Positions 18,302 through 26,982 are shown, counted from the stretch's first letter. The stretch: DNA of 64,000 bases from Pasteurellaceae bacterium LFhippo2 (GCA_029852775.1 LEKJ01000003.1:1-64000); one strand, 5' to 3'. Made by a program: numbers and translations. The notes: generated by a model from the sequence alone, not told the origin.

Positions 18302-19270
18302 ATGTCAAAAAAACTACTTATCCTGCACACTGGCGGGACTATTTCTATGGCAGAAGGTGAAGATGGCAAAGTTGCCCCTTCTGCTCAAAATCCATTATTA
18401 GCGGCGCTAGAGCGTTTAAATCATCCTGCTCAATTGAGTCAAGAGTCAGTATTAAATGTTCCTTCTCCGCATATTACTTTAAAGCATTGGGAACTGCTGA
18501 AAAACCGTATTGAACAAGCCGTAAATCAAGAAGGCTTTGACGGTATTGTAATTACTCACGGTACTGATACCTTGGAAGAAACCGCTTATTTCCTTGATTT
18601 GGCACTGAATGTTAATGTTCCTGTAGCCATTACTGGTGCAATGCGTTCAAGTAACGAACTAGGCTCAGATGGTTTAATTAATCTTCAAAGCGCAATCCTT
18701 GTGGCATTAAGCGATGATAGCCAGGGTAAAGGCGTGTTAGTGGTAATGAATGATGAAATCCACAATGCTAAATTTGTCACCAAAACCCATACCACCAACG
18801 TGGCAACATTCCAAACGCCAACTTTTGGTCCTTGTGGTTTAGTGACAAAAAATTCTGCAATCTATTTCCAAGAACTGACCGCTTACGAGCGTTTCCCAGT
18901 TACAGCTGAAATTACTAAGCGCAACATTCAGCTTATTAAAACTTACGCAGGAATGGATAGCTTTTTACTTGAGCAACTGGCACAAAGTCAATGCGATGGT
19001 GTGGTGATCGAAGCATTAGGTGCAGGTAATCTTCCACCAAGCTGTTTAAAAGGCGTTGAAGCATTATTAAATGCCAATATTCCTGTGGTACTTGCTTCAC
19101 GGGCATTTAATGGTATCACTCAAGATGTATATGACTATGAAGGCGGCGGTAAGCAGTTAAAACAGAAAGGTTTAATCTTCACTAAAGGTTTAAGCGGGCA
19201 AAAAGCGCGGATTAAATTGATGGTGTTGTTAAATCAGCAATTAGATAAAGCGTTATCTGAATATTTTTAA
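18302..19270 (+). CDS. ansA: type I L-asparaginase, cytoplasmic
   Basis: Hydrolyses asparagine to aspartate and ammonia. The 322-residue protein starts MSKKLLILHTGGTISMAEGE without a signal peptide, so it is cytoplasmic. The nucleophile Thr is in TGGTIS, and the second catalytic block is THGTDTLEETAYF. It sits between purE and purK, 6 bp after purE. The placement makes metabolic sense because aspartate is consumed by purine synthesis (PurC and PurA steps), and PurR control of the operon would extend to it. The gap to purK holds a REPIN. Confidence 0.92.
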   Translation: MSKKLLILHTGGTISMAEGEDGKVAPSAQNPLLAALERLNHPAQLSQESVLNVPSPHITLKHWELLKNRIEQAVNQEGFDGIVITHGTDTLEETAYFLDLALNVNVPVAITGAMRSSNELGSDGLINLQSAILVALSDDSQGKGVLVVMNDEIHNAKFVTKTHTTNVATFQTPTFGPCGLVTKNSAIYFQELTAYERFPVTAEITKRNIQLIKTYAGMDSFLLEQLAQSQCDGVVIEALGAGNLPPSCLKGVEALLNANIPVVLASRAFNGITQDVYDYEGGGKQLKQKGLIFTKGLSGQKARIKLMVLLNQQLDKALSEYF

Positions 19271-19279
19271 TCAGGTAAC

Positions 19280-19350
19280 GAGCGTACGCAGTACGCCCCT
19301 ACGATATTTCTTCGTAGATCATTCAATGTAGCGGCGTACTACGTACGCCC
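19280..19350. repeat. REPIN between ansA and purK
   Basis: Inverted pair of the main REP family (19280-19302 and 19328-19350), each slightly degenerate: GAGCGTAC instead of GGGCGTAC, and GTAGCGGCGTACTACG in the second copy. The spacer begins GATATTTCTTCG, as in the aceE-aceF element. Confidence 0.85.
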
Positions 19351-19386
19351 GCAAATACATAAATTAAAAATTACAGAGAAAACAAT

Positions 19387-20475
19387 ATGCAACCAAGCAC
19401 AACTTATCCAAAAATCTATGTTCTCGGCAATGGGCAACTCGGCAGAATGTTACGCTATGCGGGTGCGCCATTAGATATTGATGTTCGCCCATTAGCATTT
19501 GACTCCCCTGTTTTTGATATTGAGCCAGATAGCTTAATTACCGCTGAAATTGAACGTTGGGCAGATACCCCACTTACTCAAATTCTTGGAAATCATCCTA
19601 ATTTCGTTAATCTCTCCGTATTTGGTCGCCTTGCTGATCGCCTTACTCAAAAATCTCTTATTAATCAACTCTCTCTTTCTACTTCGCCTTGGCTACATTT
19701 AGAAAGCCCTAATCAATGGCAACAAGTCTTTGAGACTATCGGCGAAAAAGTAGTCGTAAAACGTAGAACTGGCGGATATGACGGACGTGGCCAGTGGATT
19801 ATTACTAAAGAAAATATTGAGCAGATCACTCCCGATCTTTTTGGTGAAGTGATTGCAGAGAAGTTTATTCCTTTTGACGCTGAAGTTTCCCTTGTTGGTG
19901 CACGCTTTAGAAATAGCGAAACACGCTTCTACCCAGTGACTTATAATCTTCAACAAAATGGCATTTTACGTTACAGCGTAATGGATATCACGCAACCAAA
20001 TCAGCAAAATTTCCAACAACAAGCCGAACAAATGCTTTCCGCAATTATGAATGAATTAGATTATGTAGGCGTAATGGCGATGGAATGTTTTGTAGTGGGC
20101 GATAAGCTATTAATCAACGAACTGGCACCACGTGTACACAACAGCGGACATTGGACGCAATTAGGCTGTTCCGTGAGTCAATTTGAGTTACATCTACGTG
20201 CTTTACTTGATTTACCAACACCAGAATTAAAACCTATTGCCCCAAGTGTGATGATTAATCTCATTGGGATTAAGCACACAAACCAATGGCTAAATATGCC
20301 ATTCAGCCAGTTACATTGGTATGGCAAAGAAGTTCGAGAAGGCAGAAAGGTTGGACATATCAACCTCACTCATCCAGACAAAAACACATTGATTGAATTA
20401 CTAAATCAATATAAACCGCTTTTAACGGAAGATTTCCATTCTGGTTTAGAATGGGCAATTGAGAAGTTAAAATAA
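19387..20475 (+). CDS. purK: N5-carboxyaminoimidazole ribonucleotide synthetase PurK
   Basis: ATP-grasp enzyme (362 residues) that makes N5-CAIR from AIR, bicarbonate and ATP, feeding PurE. The N-terminus YVLGNGQLGRMLRYAGAPLDI is the family hallmark. The ATP-grasp core contains VVKRRTGGYDGRGQW, and the metal/ATP site includes NELAPRVHNSGHWT. It follows ansA after a 116-bp gap filled mainly by a REPIN, which may lower downstream expression. A GC hairpin terminator follows. Confidence 0.96.
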   Translation: MQPSTTYPKIYVLGNGQLGRMLRYAGAPLDIDVRPLAFDSPVFDIEPDSLITAEIERWADTPLTQILGNHPNFVNLSVFGRLADRLTQKSLINQLSLSTSPWLHLESPNQWQQVFETIGEKVVVKRRTGGYDGRGQWIITKENIEQITPDLFGEVIAEKFIPFDAEVSLVGARFRNSETRFYPVTYNLQQNGILRYSVMDITQPNQQNFQQQAEQMLSAIMNELDYVGVMAMECFVVGDKLLINELAPRVHNSGHWTQLGCSVSQFELHLRALLDLPTPELKPIAPSVMINLIGIKHTNQWLNMPFSQLHWYGKEVREGRKVGHINLTHPDKNTLIELLNQYKPLLTEDFHSGLEWAIEKLK

Positions 20476-20490
20476 TTGGTACTATTTGCA

Positions 20491-20521
20491 AAACAAGCGG
20501 GAAATCTACCCGCTTGTTTTG
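20491..20521. terminator. terminator between purK and the feo operon
   Basis: Arms AACAAGCGGG and CCCGCTTGTT form a 10-bp hairpin with A/T runs on both sides. It lies between convergent genes and includes the USS-like core ACAAGCGG. Confidence 0.85.
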
Positions 20522-20534
20522 CTATTAGTTGGTT

Positions 20535-20678
20535 CTATCGCACACAATCACTCTTATTTTGACAACAACGGTCGCAACCTTGACACTGCCCTTTTGACTT
20601 TTTATTAAAAATGAATTTTCGCGCTAAATAGATCACTGACAAAATGACAATAATGGTAACAATAATATTCTGAATCAT
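20535..20678 (-). CDS. FeoB-associated Cys-rich membrane protein
   Basis: A 47-residue small protein. Residues 4-19 form one hydrophobic membrane segment (NIIVTIIVILSVIYLA). The short cytoplasmic-type tail holds CQGCDRCC (C32, C35, C38, C39) plus C45. This is the layout of the FeoB-associated Cys-rich family, thought to help Fe(II) uptake by FeoB, possibly in the role of FeoC. Its ATG overlaps the feoB stop as ATGA, so it is translationally coupled. The gene is short and easily missed. Confidence 0.85.
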   Translation of the reverse strand: MIQNIIVTIIVILSVIYLARKFIFNKKSKGQCQGCDRCCQNKSDCVR

Positions 20679-22537
20679 TTCATTACTCCCAATGCAATAT
20701 GATAAACGATAAAGGCAAAGATATAAGCTAATGCTAGTAGATAGCCTGTGATAATCATCGTTTGTTTTGTGGATTTCGTTTCTCTTTTAATTACCGCCAG
20801 TGTCGCTAAACACATTGGTGCATAAATATACCACGCAATAAAGGCAAATGCTGTTGGCAATCCCCAATCCAAATTCACAATCGGGATTAAGGCATTTTCG
20901 AGCATCTCTTCTGATCCACCACCCACGGCATATACAGTCCCCAATGCAGCGACAACAACTTCTCGAGCAGCAAGCCCAGGAACCATCGCAATACACATCT
21001 GCCAAGTGAAGCCAAGCGGTGCAAAGATTGCTTGAATAATATGGCCTATCATACCAGCAAAGCTATAATCAATCGCAGGGGCTGTTGCATCTACCGGCGC
21101 TTCAGGATAAGTAACTAGCACCCATAAAATTACACTTAAAGCAAAAATAATCGTTCCTGCACGCTTTAAGAATGCCATCACACGTTCGGATAAACTTAAA
21201 CAAATATGTTTAAAGTTTGGCATACGATAGGTCGGAAGTTCCATAAGTAATGGAAACTGCTGAATTTTCCCTTTACGCAATGCAAAACGTTTTGTGATAT
21301 AGGCTGAAAGCCCTGCTGACAATATCCCAATAACATAAAGTGAGAATAACGTTAGGCCTTGTAAATTGAAAATACCAAACACCGTCTGTTCTGGAATAAT
21401 TGCCCCAATAATTAAAGTATAAACTGGCAAACGTGCCGAACAAGTTAGCATCGGCGCAATAGCAATCGTTACTAATCGTTCTCTTGGATCTTGAATTGTA
21501 CGCGCTGACATAACAGCAGGTACTGCACAAGCAAAACTAGATAACAATGGAATAAACGCACGACCTGAAAGACCACTTTTGGCAAGTAGATTATCTAATA
21601 AATAGGCGGCGCGTGGCAGATAGCCTGAATCTTCTAATAATAGAATAAAAGCAAATAGGATTGTTATCTGCGGTAAAAAGACTAAAACACCACCAACCCC
21701 AGCAATTATGCCATCAACCAACAAATCAACTAATGCGCCTTCAGGTAAAGTTTCAACAATCCACTCTCCTAAATAAGCAAAAGATGACTCTATCAATTCC
21801 ATCACTGGCGCCGCCCAAGAATAAACGGCTTGGAAAACCAATAATAAAATTATTAGCAAAAGCCCAATACCTAGAATGGGGTGCATTACCAATTTATCTA
21901 AACGTTGGTGCCAACTTGGTAGGGTTAAATGTGCTAAAACTGCCTTGTCTAAAATTGACTCGACTTGCTGATAAAGCGTTTGGCTATCTAAGCTATTAAG
22001 TTGATATTCTACCGACTGCAAATCAAAAGGTTTTTTGTTTTCTAACGAAATTTGCTGAATAGCTTGAAAAAGAGCTAATGGTTTTTCTCTTTTTATCGCC
22101 ACCGTTTCAATAACAGGCACGCCCAACAGTTCACTTAATTGAGCAACATCAATTCGTAATCCACGCTGATAAGCAATATCACTCAAATTTAACGCAACAA
22201 CCATCGGTAATCCTAGCAGTTTTAATTCTAGGATCATTCTTAGCGTCATACGTAAATTGGTTGCATCAGCTACTGCAATAATTGCATCAGGCTGTTTACC
22301 TAATTTTCCAAGTAACACATCTCTAGCAACTGCTTCATCAGCGCTTGTAGTGCGTAAACTATAAGTTCCAGGTAAGTCCACAATAGTAATATTAGGATCT
22401 GCAACAAATTTCCCTTCTAGCTTATCAACCGTTACGCCTGCGTAGTTTGCCACTTTCGCATTTGCACCCGTCAAGCGGTTAAATAACGCCGTTTTTCCGC
22501 AATTTGGCGCTCCAATTAGAGCAAAATAGCCACTCAT
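20675..22537 (-). CDS. feoB: ferrous iron transporter FeoB
   Basis: Inner-membrane Fe(II) permease with a cytoplasmic G-protein domain; 620 residues. The N-terminal GTPase has P-loop GAPNCGKTALFNRLTG and the G3 motif DLPGTY. Two Gate-type membrane halves follow, with the signature CSARLPVYTLIIGAIIP and a C-terminal half ending in hydrophobic segments. It is shorter than the E. coli protein (about 770 residues) but complete at both ends, as in several Pasteurellaceae. It starts 2 bp after feoA stops. Its stop overlaps the small Cys-rich gene. Confidence 0.96.
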   Translation of the reverse strand: MSGYFALIGAPNCGKTALFNRLTGANAKVANYAGVTVDKLEGKFVADPNITIVDLPGTYSLRTTSADEAVARDVLLGKLGKQPDAIIAVADATNLRMTLRMILELKLLGLPMVVALNLSDIAYQRGLRIDVAQLSELLGVPVIETVAIKREKPLALFQAIQQISLENKKPFDLQSVEYQLNSLDSQTLYQQVESILDKAVLAHLTLPSWHQRLDKLVMHPILGIGLLLIILLLVFQAVYSWAAPVMELIESSFAYLGEWIVETLPEGALVDLLVDGIIAGVGGVLVFLPQITILFAFILLLEDSGYLPRAAYLLDNLLAKSGLSGRAFIPLLSSFACAVPAVMSARTIQDPRERLVTIAIAPMLTCSARLPVYTLIIGAIIPEQTVFGIFNLQGLTLFSLYVIGILSAGLSAYITKRFALRKGKIQQFPLLMELPTYRMPNFKHICLSLSERVMAFLKRAGTIIFALSVILWVLVTYPEAPVDATAPAIDYSFAGMIGHIIQAIFAPLGFTWQMCIAMVPGLAAREVVVAALGTVYAVGGGSEEMLENALIPIVNLDWGLPTAFAFIAWYIYAPMCLATLAVIKRETKSTKQTMIITGYLLALAYIFAFIVYHIALGVMK

Positions 22538-22539
22538 AC

Positions 22540-22803
22540 TTAAGCAATCCTTTCACATAAAATTTTATTCGCCTCAGCTTCACGCAATGCAAACTGAGAT
22601 TGATTGCCTAAACGTACTGCGTAAGGGCCTTTTCCTGTGGGCCCTGTTGAAAGCATAGTGAGTAGCATACCTTGTGAAAAACCTAGATCTGATAGACGTC
22701 GTCCAACTAATTCATCTAATTCCCCAAAAATATCGCTTGGAACAATAGTATGGATCAATGCCGAGACATCTTTTTCTAATTCGGAAAGTGGAATAATAGC
22801 CAT
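22540..22803 (-). CDS. feoA: FeoA, ferrous iron transport accessory protein
   Basis: Eighty-seven-residue SH3-like cytoplasmic protein needed for FeoB function. The motif VGRRLSDLGFSQGMLLTML and the C-terminal RLGNQSQFALREAEANKILCE are typical FeoA. It is the first gene of the feo operon and lies 2 bp upstream of feoB. A perfect FNR box is about 80 bp upstream, consistent with induction without oxygen when Fe(II) is available. Confidence 0.95.
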   Translation of the reverse strand: MAIIPLSELEKDVSALIHTIVPSDIFGELDELVGRRLSDLGFSQGMLLTMLSTGPTGKGPYAVRLGNQSQFALREAEANKILCERIA

Positions 22804-22878
22804 AAATAGCCCTTAAAATTAAAATGAGAATAGTTTTTAGTTGGGAGCGGATTTTAAAGAGAATACTTGTGACTAACT

Positions 22879-22892
22879 TTGATACTTATCAA
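22879..22892 (-). promoter_or_regulatory. FNR box of feoAB
   Basis: TTGATACTTATCAA is a perfect match to TTGAT-N4-ATCAA. Its centre is about 82 bp upstream of the feoA ATG, a plausible activator distance. FNR activation of feoAB is known in E. coli. No convincing Fur box was found in the gap. Confidence 0.85.
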
Positions 22893-22950
22893 GATTTATG
22901 ATTATTTATTCTTTTAGTAGATTTTTTATACTTAGCTTAAAGTAAAAGTA

Positions 22951-22980
22951 TAAAAAATGGCACGAATCTCTTCGTGCCAT
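22951..22980 (-). terminator. terminator of the sialic acid gene set
   Basis: On the minus strand ATGGCACGAAGAG...CGTGCCAT forms a 10-bp hairpin followed by TTTTTTA. It lies 24 bp after the nanA stop. Confidence 0.88.
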
Positions 22981-23004
22981 CATTTCAGTATTAATTATTA
23001 CAAA

Positions 23005-23886
23005 TTAAGAAAGGAATTTCGCTTTTAACTCTTTCACTACTGCTTTTTGTGCAGCGTTAAGTTCTTTCGTCATTGGCTCACGGCAGTAACCTGCGTTCAC
23101 ACCTTCTTCTTCTAATAAGCCTTTGATTGTTTGGTATAAACCATTACCTAAAATGCCTTCGATTAAATCGTTAGTTACATTTTGGATTTCAAATGCTTCT
23201 TTGATTTTGCCTTCACGCGCTAATTCAAAGATTTGACGTGCGCGAATACCGTTTACGTTGAAGGTACTACCGATTGCACCGTCTACACCTAAAACTGTTG
23301 CTGGTAACATCATTTCGTCGAAACCTGCATAGATTAAATGGTTAGGGAATGCTTTACGTAAACGCTCTAATAGATAGAAGTCGCCCGCTGTGAATTTCAC
23401 ACCGATGATTTTTTCATTTTCAAATAACTCTGCGAATTGGCTCACACCGATGTTTACACCTGTTAAGAACGGAATTGAGTAAACGATCATTGTGTTACCT
23501 GTTTCACGAATGATTGTTTCGTAGAAGTTTTTGATTTCTGGGAAGCTGAATTTGTAGTAGAAAGGTGTTACAGCAGATAAGCTATCGTAGCCTAATTCTG
23601 TTGCGTATTTACCTAACTCGATTGCTTCTTTTAAGTTTACGCTACCAACTTGTGCGATTAATGCAATTTCATCTTTCGCTTCATCTTTAGCAATGCGGAA
23701 AATTTCTTTTTTCTCTTCCGTTGAAAGCATAAAGTTTTCACCTGTTGAACCGCCAACATATAAACCATCAACTTTCATTTTGTCGATGTTATGGCGTACG
23801 ATTTGGCGTAAACCTTTTTCATTGATTGTGCCATCAGCGTTGAAAGATACTAATAATGCACTGAAGATACCTTTTAAATTTTTCAT
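23005..23886 (-). CDS. nanA: N-acetylneuraminate lyase NanA
   Basis: Aldolase (293 residues, class I, DHDPS family) that splits sialic acid into N-acetylmannosamine and pyruvate, the first catabolic step. The carboxylate-binding motif GGSTGE is at residues 45-50, and the Schiff-base lysine lies in [11 protein letters not shown]. The start follows AAAGGAC. It is the last gene after siaR-like and nanQ-like genes on the same strand, 84 bp behind the regulator; that gap carries a USS copy. Other nan genes (nanE, nanK, siaPQM) are not in the window. Confidence 0.95.
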   Translation of the reverse strand: MKNLKGIFSALLVSFNADGTINEKGLRQIVRHNIDKMKVDGLYVGGSTGENFMLSTEEKKEIFRIAKDEAKDEIALIAQVGSVNLKEAIELGKYATELGYDSLSAVTPFYYKFSFPEIKNFYETIIRETGNTMIVYSIPFLTGVNIGVSQFAELFENEKIIGVKFTAGDFYLLERLRKAFPNHLIYAGFDEMMLPATVLGVDGAIGSTFNVNGIRARQIFELAREGKIKEAFEIQNVTNDLIEGILGNGLYQTIKGLLEEEGVNAGYCREPMTKELNAAQKAVVKELKAKFLS

Positions 23887-23958
23887 TTAGTTTGTCCTTT
23901 AGTAAGTAAATTAATGGATAAAGTAAGCAGCCAAATTTGCAAAAAATTGCAGAAATCA

Positions 23959-23968
23959 GACCGCTTGT
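23959..23968 (-). other. Apl-type DNA uptake signal
   Basis: GACCGCTTGT, the complement of ACAAGCGGTC, preceded by TTGCAAAAAATTGCAGAAATCA-like A/T sequence, in the gap between nanA and the regulator gene. Confidence 0.75.
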
Positions 23969-23970
23969 AT

Positions 23971-24837
23971 CTATTTCAATCGTTGCTCAATGATCACATT
24001 AAGCGTTTTTTGTTTTTGTTGAATCGCTTTTTCAGGTTCTGCTTTAACCATTAGAGCGTAAATTAAATCAAGTACGAACAACTGTGTCATTTTTGTTCCA
24101 ATTGAGTCGCCTTGCATATGCCCTTGACGGTTACCGTTAATCAATACATAGTCAGCAGCTTCAGTAATTGGAGAACGAAGATTATGGGTAATCGCAACCG
24201 TAATTGCTTTATTATCACGTGCAATTTTTAAGGCTTTTGTGGTCTCTTCCGAATAACCCGAATGACTAATCCCAATCACAACATCGCCTTCACGTAATAA
24301 AGCTGCTTGCATATACATAAAATGGTTATTGGTGACGGCATCCGCTTGTAAGCCAATTCTCATCATTTTGTGCTTAGCATCTTCTGCAGTGATCCCTGAA
24401 GATCCTACTCCGAATAAGAATATACGCTGTGCATTACGTAATTGCTCAACAACTTTCTCTAGCTCTTCGTAATCTAGTAAATTAACTGTTTCAGCAATTA
24501 CATTACTAAGTGTTGATTGAAGTTTTTGAGCAATTTCTCGCGGTGTATCGGTCTCTGAAACATCAGTATCCAATAAAGCGCTACCCTCGCGTTCTTGAGT
24601 CGCTAATTCAATTGCAAGATCTAATTTAAAATCTGTATAGCCTTTAAAGCCAAGGGTTCGACAGAAACGAATAAAAGTCGCCTCACCCACATCTAATTGG
24701 TGGGCTACTTCCGATAATGAACATTGATTCAACAAATCAGGCTGAGCCAAAATTGCGTGAGCAATCTTCTTCTCTGTTTTTGTTAAACTATTTTGCAGAG
24801 CACCTATCGTATCTAAGATTTTTCCACTGGCCGACAT
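23971..24837 (-). CDS. siaR: RpiR-family regulator of sialic acid genes (SiaR/NanR-like)
   Basis: A 288-residue regulator with an N-terminal RpiR helix-turn-helix (residues 1-80, CSLSEVAHQLDVGEATFIRFCRTLGF) and a C-terminal SIS sugar-isomerase fold. The SIS part shows FLFGVGSSGITAEDAKHKMMRIG and GISHSGYSEETTKAL. In Haemophilus influenzae the equivalent SiaR represses nan/sia genes and responds to glucosamine-6-phosphate; the same role is inferred from position between nanQ-like and nanA genes. It starts 12 bp after the upstream gene, so the genes are cotranscribed. Confidence 0.88.
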   Translation of the reverse strand: MSASGKILDTIGALQNSLTKTEKKIAHAILAQPDLLNQCSLSEVAHQLDVGEATFIRFCRTLGFKGYTDFKLDLAIELATQEREGSALLDTDVSETDTPREIAQKLQSTLSNVIAETVNLLDYEELEKVVEQLRNAQRIFLFGVGSSGITAEDAKHKMMRIGLQADAVTNNHFMYMQAALLREGDVVIGISHSGYSEETTKALKIARDNKAITVAITHNLRSPITEAADYVLINGNRQGHMQGDSIGTKMTQLFVLDLIYALMVKAEPEKAIQQKQKTLNVIIEQRLK

Positions 24838-24849
24838 ATTAGCCTCCTA

Positions 24850-25314
24850 TTACAATAACTCCACTGGTACTTTCACTACCAATTTCTTAAGTAATTTACT
24901 TTCTGTTACTAAATTCCCTGGAGTATGCGGCTCATTTGGTAAGAAAATGGCAAACATATTTGGTTTAAGGAACAATTGGTTTTTATTTTCAAGTGTTGGA
25001 GTTAATTGGTAGTCATCATCTTCACGATATTCGTCATAAAGCGCTAAATTAGGCTGACTTAAACTATACTCAATCATCTCTTCGCCAGAAATAAGTAATT
25101 GAATATCAATAAATTTACGATGTAATTCAGCTTTTTTACCTTCTACTGGAGATGTTTCAAACTCCATCACATTCATACGAATCCCATCTTCGAGATCCTG
25201 CCATCCTAAAGGTAAAGCAACCAAATCTAATGCTTTTAATTTTCCACAAAGACGAGCAAATACTGGCGGTAATGATTTTGCGTAGTCTTCACGAGATAAA
25301 TCACCTAATAACAT
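24850..25314 (-). CDS. nanQ: YhcH/NanQ-type sialic acid anomerase
   Basis: A 154-residue YhcH/YjgK/YiaL (DUF386) cupin. Family members accelerate anomer conversion of N-acetylneuraminate for catabolism. Recognisable blocks are HRKFIDIQLLISGEEMIEY and FAIFLPNEPHTPGN, with His and Glu metal ligands of the cupin. It is the first gene of the set, 12 bp ahead of the RpiR regulator. Two inverted repeats upstream are candidate operators. The gene name is by family and context, not by assay. Confidence 0.85.
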   Translation of the reverse strand: MLLGDLSREDYAKSLPPVFARLCGKLKALDLVALPLGWQDLEDGIRMNVMEFETSPVEGKKAELHRKFIDIQLLISGEEMIEYSLSQPNLALYDEYREDDDYQLTPTLENKNQLFLKPNMFAIFLPNEPHTPGNLVTESKLLKKLVVKVPVELL

Positions 25315-25333
25315 AGAGTCCTCCTAAGAAAAT

Positions 25334-25396
25334 GAGTGATTTGAGTTATTCACTCCATTAAAAATTGATTTATACGAGATATACTCCATAGAGTAT
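25334..25396 (-). promoter_or_regulatory. two inverted repeats upstream of nanQ, candidate SiaR operators
   Basis: GAGTGA-N10-TCACTC (25334-25355) and ATACTC-CATA-GAGTAT (25381-25396) both contain GAGT/ACTC half sites and lie 20-85 bp upstream of the first sialic acid gene. They are candidate operators for the RpiR regulator. The remainder of the 25315-25627 gap has a large hairpin and no gene. Confidence 0.45.
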
Positions 25397-25561
25397 CGAC
25401 TTATAGAAGAAATAACAAGGGGAAATATAAAGAAATGAGAAGTGAGTCACAATTTTTTGGAGTAAAACACAAAAATAGACAAAAAAAGCGAAATATTTCT
25501 TTGAGCTATGTTCAAAGCAAGACCAGTATTTAAAGGGAATATTCCCAAAATTGTAACTAAA

Positions 25562-25611
25562 AATCTGTATCTTACGAGTAGAATTTTAGTTCTACTTTTA
25601 AAATACAGATT
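25562..25611 (-). terminator. long interrupted hairpin downstream of the DsbA-like gene
   Basis: AATCTGTAT pairs with ATACAGATT (9 bp) and inside it AGTAGAA pairs with TTCTACT (7 bp), separated by small internal loops. Placed 17 bp after the stop of the DsbA-like gene it may act as terminator, though the stem is A/T-rich. Confidence 0.5.
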
Positions 25612-25627
25612 AAGTTGTTTTCTACGA

Positions 25628-26209
25628 TTAATACACCGAAACCTGTTGCCAGCCTTGTTCTGTTTCCGCAAAAACTGCTGGAACGCCACGCACCGCAAAT
25701 TGATTGGCTTGTTGCGCACCTTGCATAATGCGCTGTTCTGCTTGTTGGATTAAATCTTTATCTTGCAAAGCAATCGATAACTCTTGCGCTGTCTTACCAA
25801 AACCCAGACTAGCTAGAACCTCTGTTAATACTTCAATACTGGTAGTATCTCGCCCCTCAACATAGCGTGCTTTTTGAATAGCGTGATGAGCGTTCAGTTC
25901 CTGCTGTGGAAAATGCTGATTAACCCAAGTTAAAGCCACGACAATCGGGAATGAGTTAAACGGCATACCTACTTTTAATAGGTTATCTCGATACTGCTCG
26001 CTAAACACTTGCCCTGTAAGCTGTGCAATACGCTGATCGTTAGACCAAGCGTGTTGAGCAAAAGCAGGGCTAACTACCCTACCGTCTTCGCTAAATAACC
26101 CCGTTGGGATCACTTCAATCTCTGCTGATTGTGCCAACTTCTCAATAACAGGCGTTGCCGCATAGCACCAACCACATAAAGGATCCATAAAAAGCTTAAT
26201 TTTTTGCAT
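25628..26209 (-). CDS. DsbA-family thioredoxin-like protein (FrnE type)
   Basis: A 193-residue cytoplasmic protein (no signal peptide) of the DsbA/FrnE fold. The N-terminal active site is CGWC in LFMDPLCGWCYAATPV, with an inserted helical domain and the cis-Pro loop VRGVPAVFAE near the end. Such proteins reduce or isomerise disulfides or act on small molecules with glutathione; the substrate is unknown. It begins 3 bp after the NAD(P)-binding gene upstream, so they form a two-gene operon. The LysR gene divergent to that operon is a plausible regulator. Confidence 0.85.
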   Translation of the reverse strand: MQKIKLFMDPLCGWCYAATPVIEKLAQSAEIEVIPTGLFSEDGRVVSPAFAQHAWSNDQRIAQLTGQVFSEQYRDNLLKVGMPFNSFPIVVALTWVNQHFPQQELNAHHAIQKARYVEGRDTTSIEVLTEVLASLGFGKTAQELSIALQDKDLIQQAEQRIMQGAQQANQFAVRGVPAVFAETEQGWQQVSVY

Positions 26210-26212
26210 AAA

Positions 26213-26878
26213 TTACTCCGCTGCTACCGTGAAATGTTGATGTAAATGCGCTTTTTGTTCTAAGTCGTCCGCAAGTGCAATCGCAAAATCCGCCACGCTA
26301 ATACCTGCCGGCACATCGCCATTCATTAATAAGGTATTATTACCTAAGCGATATTTGCCTGTACGTTCTTCACTATAACCGCCTGTTACGCCTAATAACG
26401 CTGGCGGTGAAATAAATGACCAATTTACATCAGTACGAGTTTTTAGCTCAGTCAGTAGATTACGCACTGAATTTGCGCCGTCAAAAATCTCTTTCGGGAA
26501 ATCAGGGGTATCAATTAACTGAAGATTGTCTGCCACATATAAACTCCCTGCGCCGCCTACCACTAATAAATAAGGCACATTCGCTGTTTTTGCCGCCTCA
26601 ACAATATTTGTTAAACCTTTTTTATTATCTTCGGCGATATTGGGATTTGTCCAACCTGCGTTAAATGTGCTGATCACAGCATCAAAGCCTTGTAGCTGCT
26701 CTGCAAAATTTGCAGAATTTACGTCAAAAGCCACCGCTTGTACATTCTCTGCGTTAGCAACTTTATCCACTGAACGAGCAAAAGCGGTAACTTGATGACC
26801 ACGATTTGCTAATTCCGCTACCACTGCTTGACCTACATAACCTGTTGCACCGATAACCGCAATGTTTTGAGTTTTCAT
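26213..26878 (-). CDS. NAD(P)-binding oxidoreductase, atypical SDR family
   Basis: A 221-residue Rossmann protein with IAVIGATGYVGQAVVAELANRGHQ-type start (GATGYVG, residues 10-16), of the NmrA/YwnB-like atypical short-chain dehydrogenase group. The core LLVVGGAGSLYV and the C-terminal GDVPAGISVADFAIALADD fit the NAD(P)H-binding family (PF13460). No classical SDR Tyr-x3-Lys is evident. Substrate unknown. It is the first gene of a pair with the DsbA-like gene, transcribed away from the LysR gene at 27038. Confidence 0.85.
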   Translation of the reverse strand: MKTQNIAVIGATGYVGQAVVAELANRGHQVTAFARSVDKVANAENVQAVAFDVNSANFAEQLQGFDAVISTFNAGWTNPNIAEDNKKGLTNIVEAAKTANVPYLLVVGGAGSLYVADNLQLIDTPDFPKEIFDGANSVRNLLTELKTRTDVNWSFISPPALLGVTGGYSEERTGKYRLGNNTLLMNGDVPAGISVADFAIALADDLEQKAHLHQHFTVAAE

Positions 26879-26982
26879 AATTTGTTTTCCTTGTTGATTG
26901 AAAGTGCGCTCATTATAGCTAGATATTTTTAAATGATTAGCCCATAATTAGCTAAATTATTATTAGCTTTAAAGCAATAATT

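Noticed and set aside
22804-22870. Fur box upstream of feoA
   Set aside because: AATGAGAATAGTTTTTA is only a partial match and lacks the second half; the FNR box is the only well-supported site.
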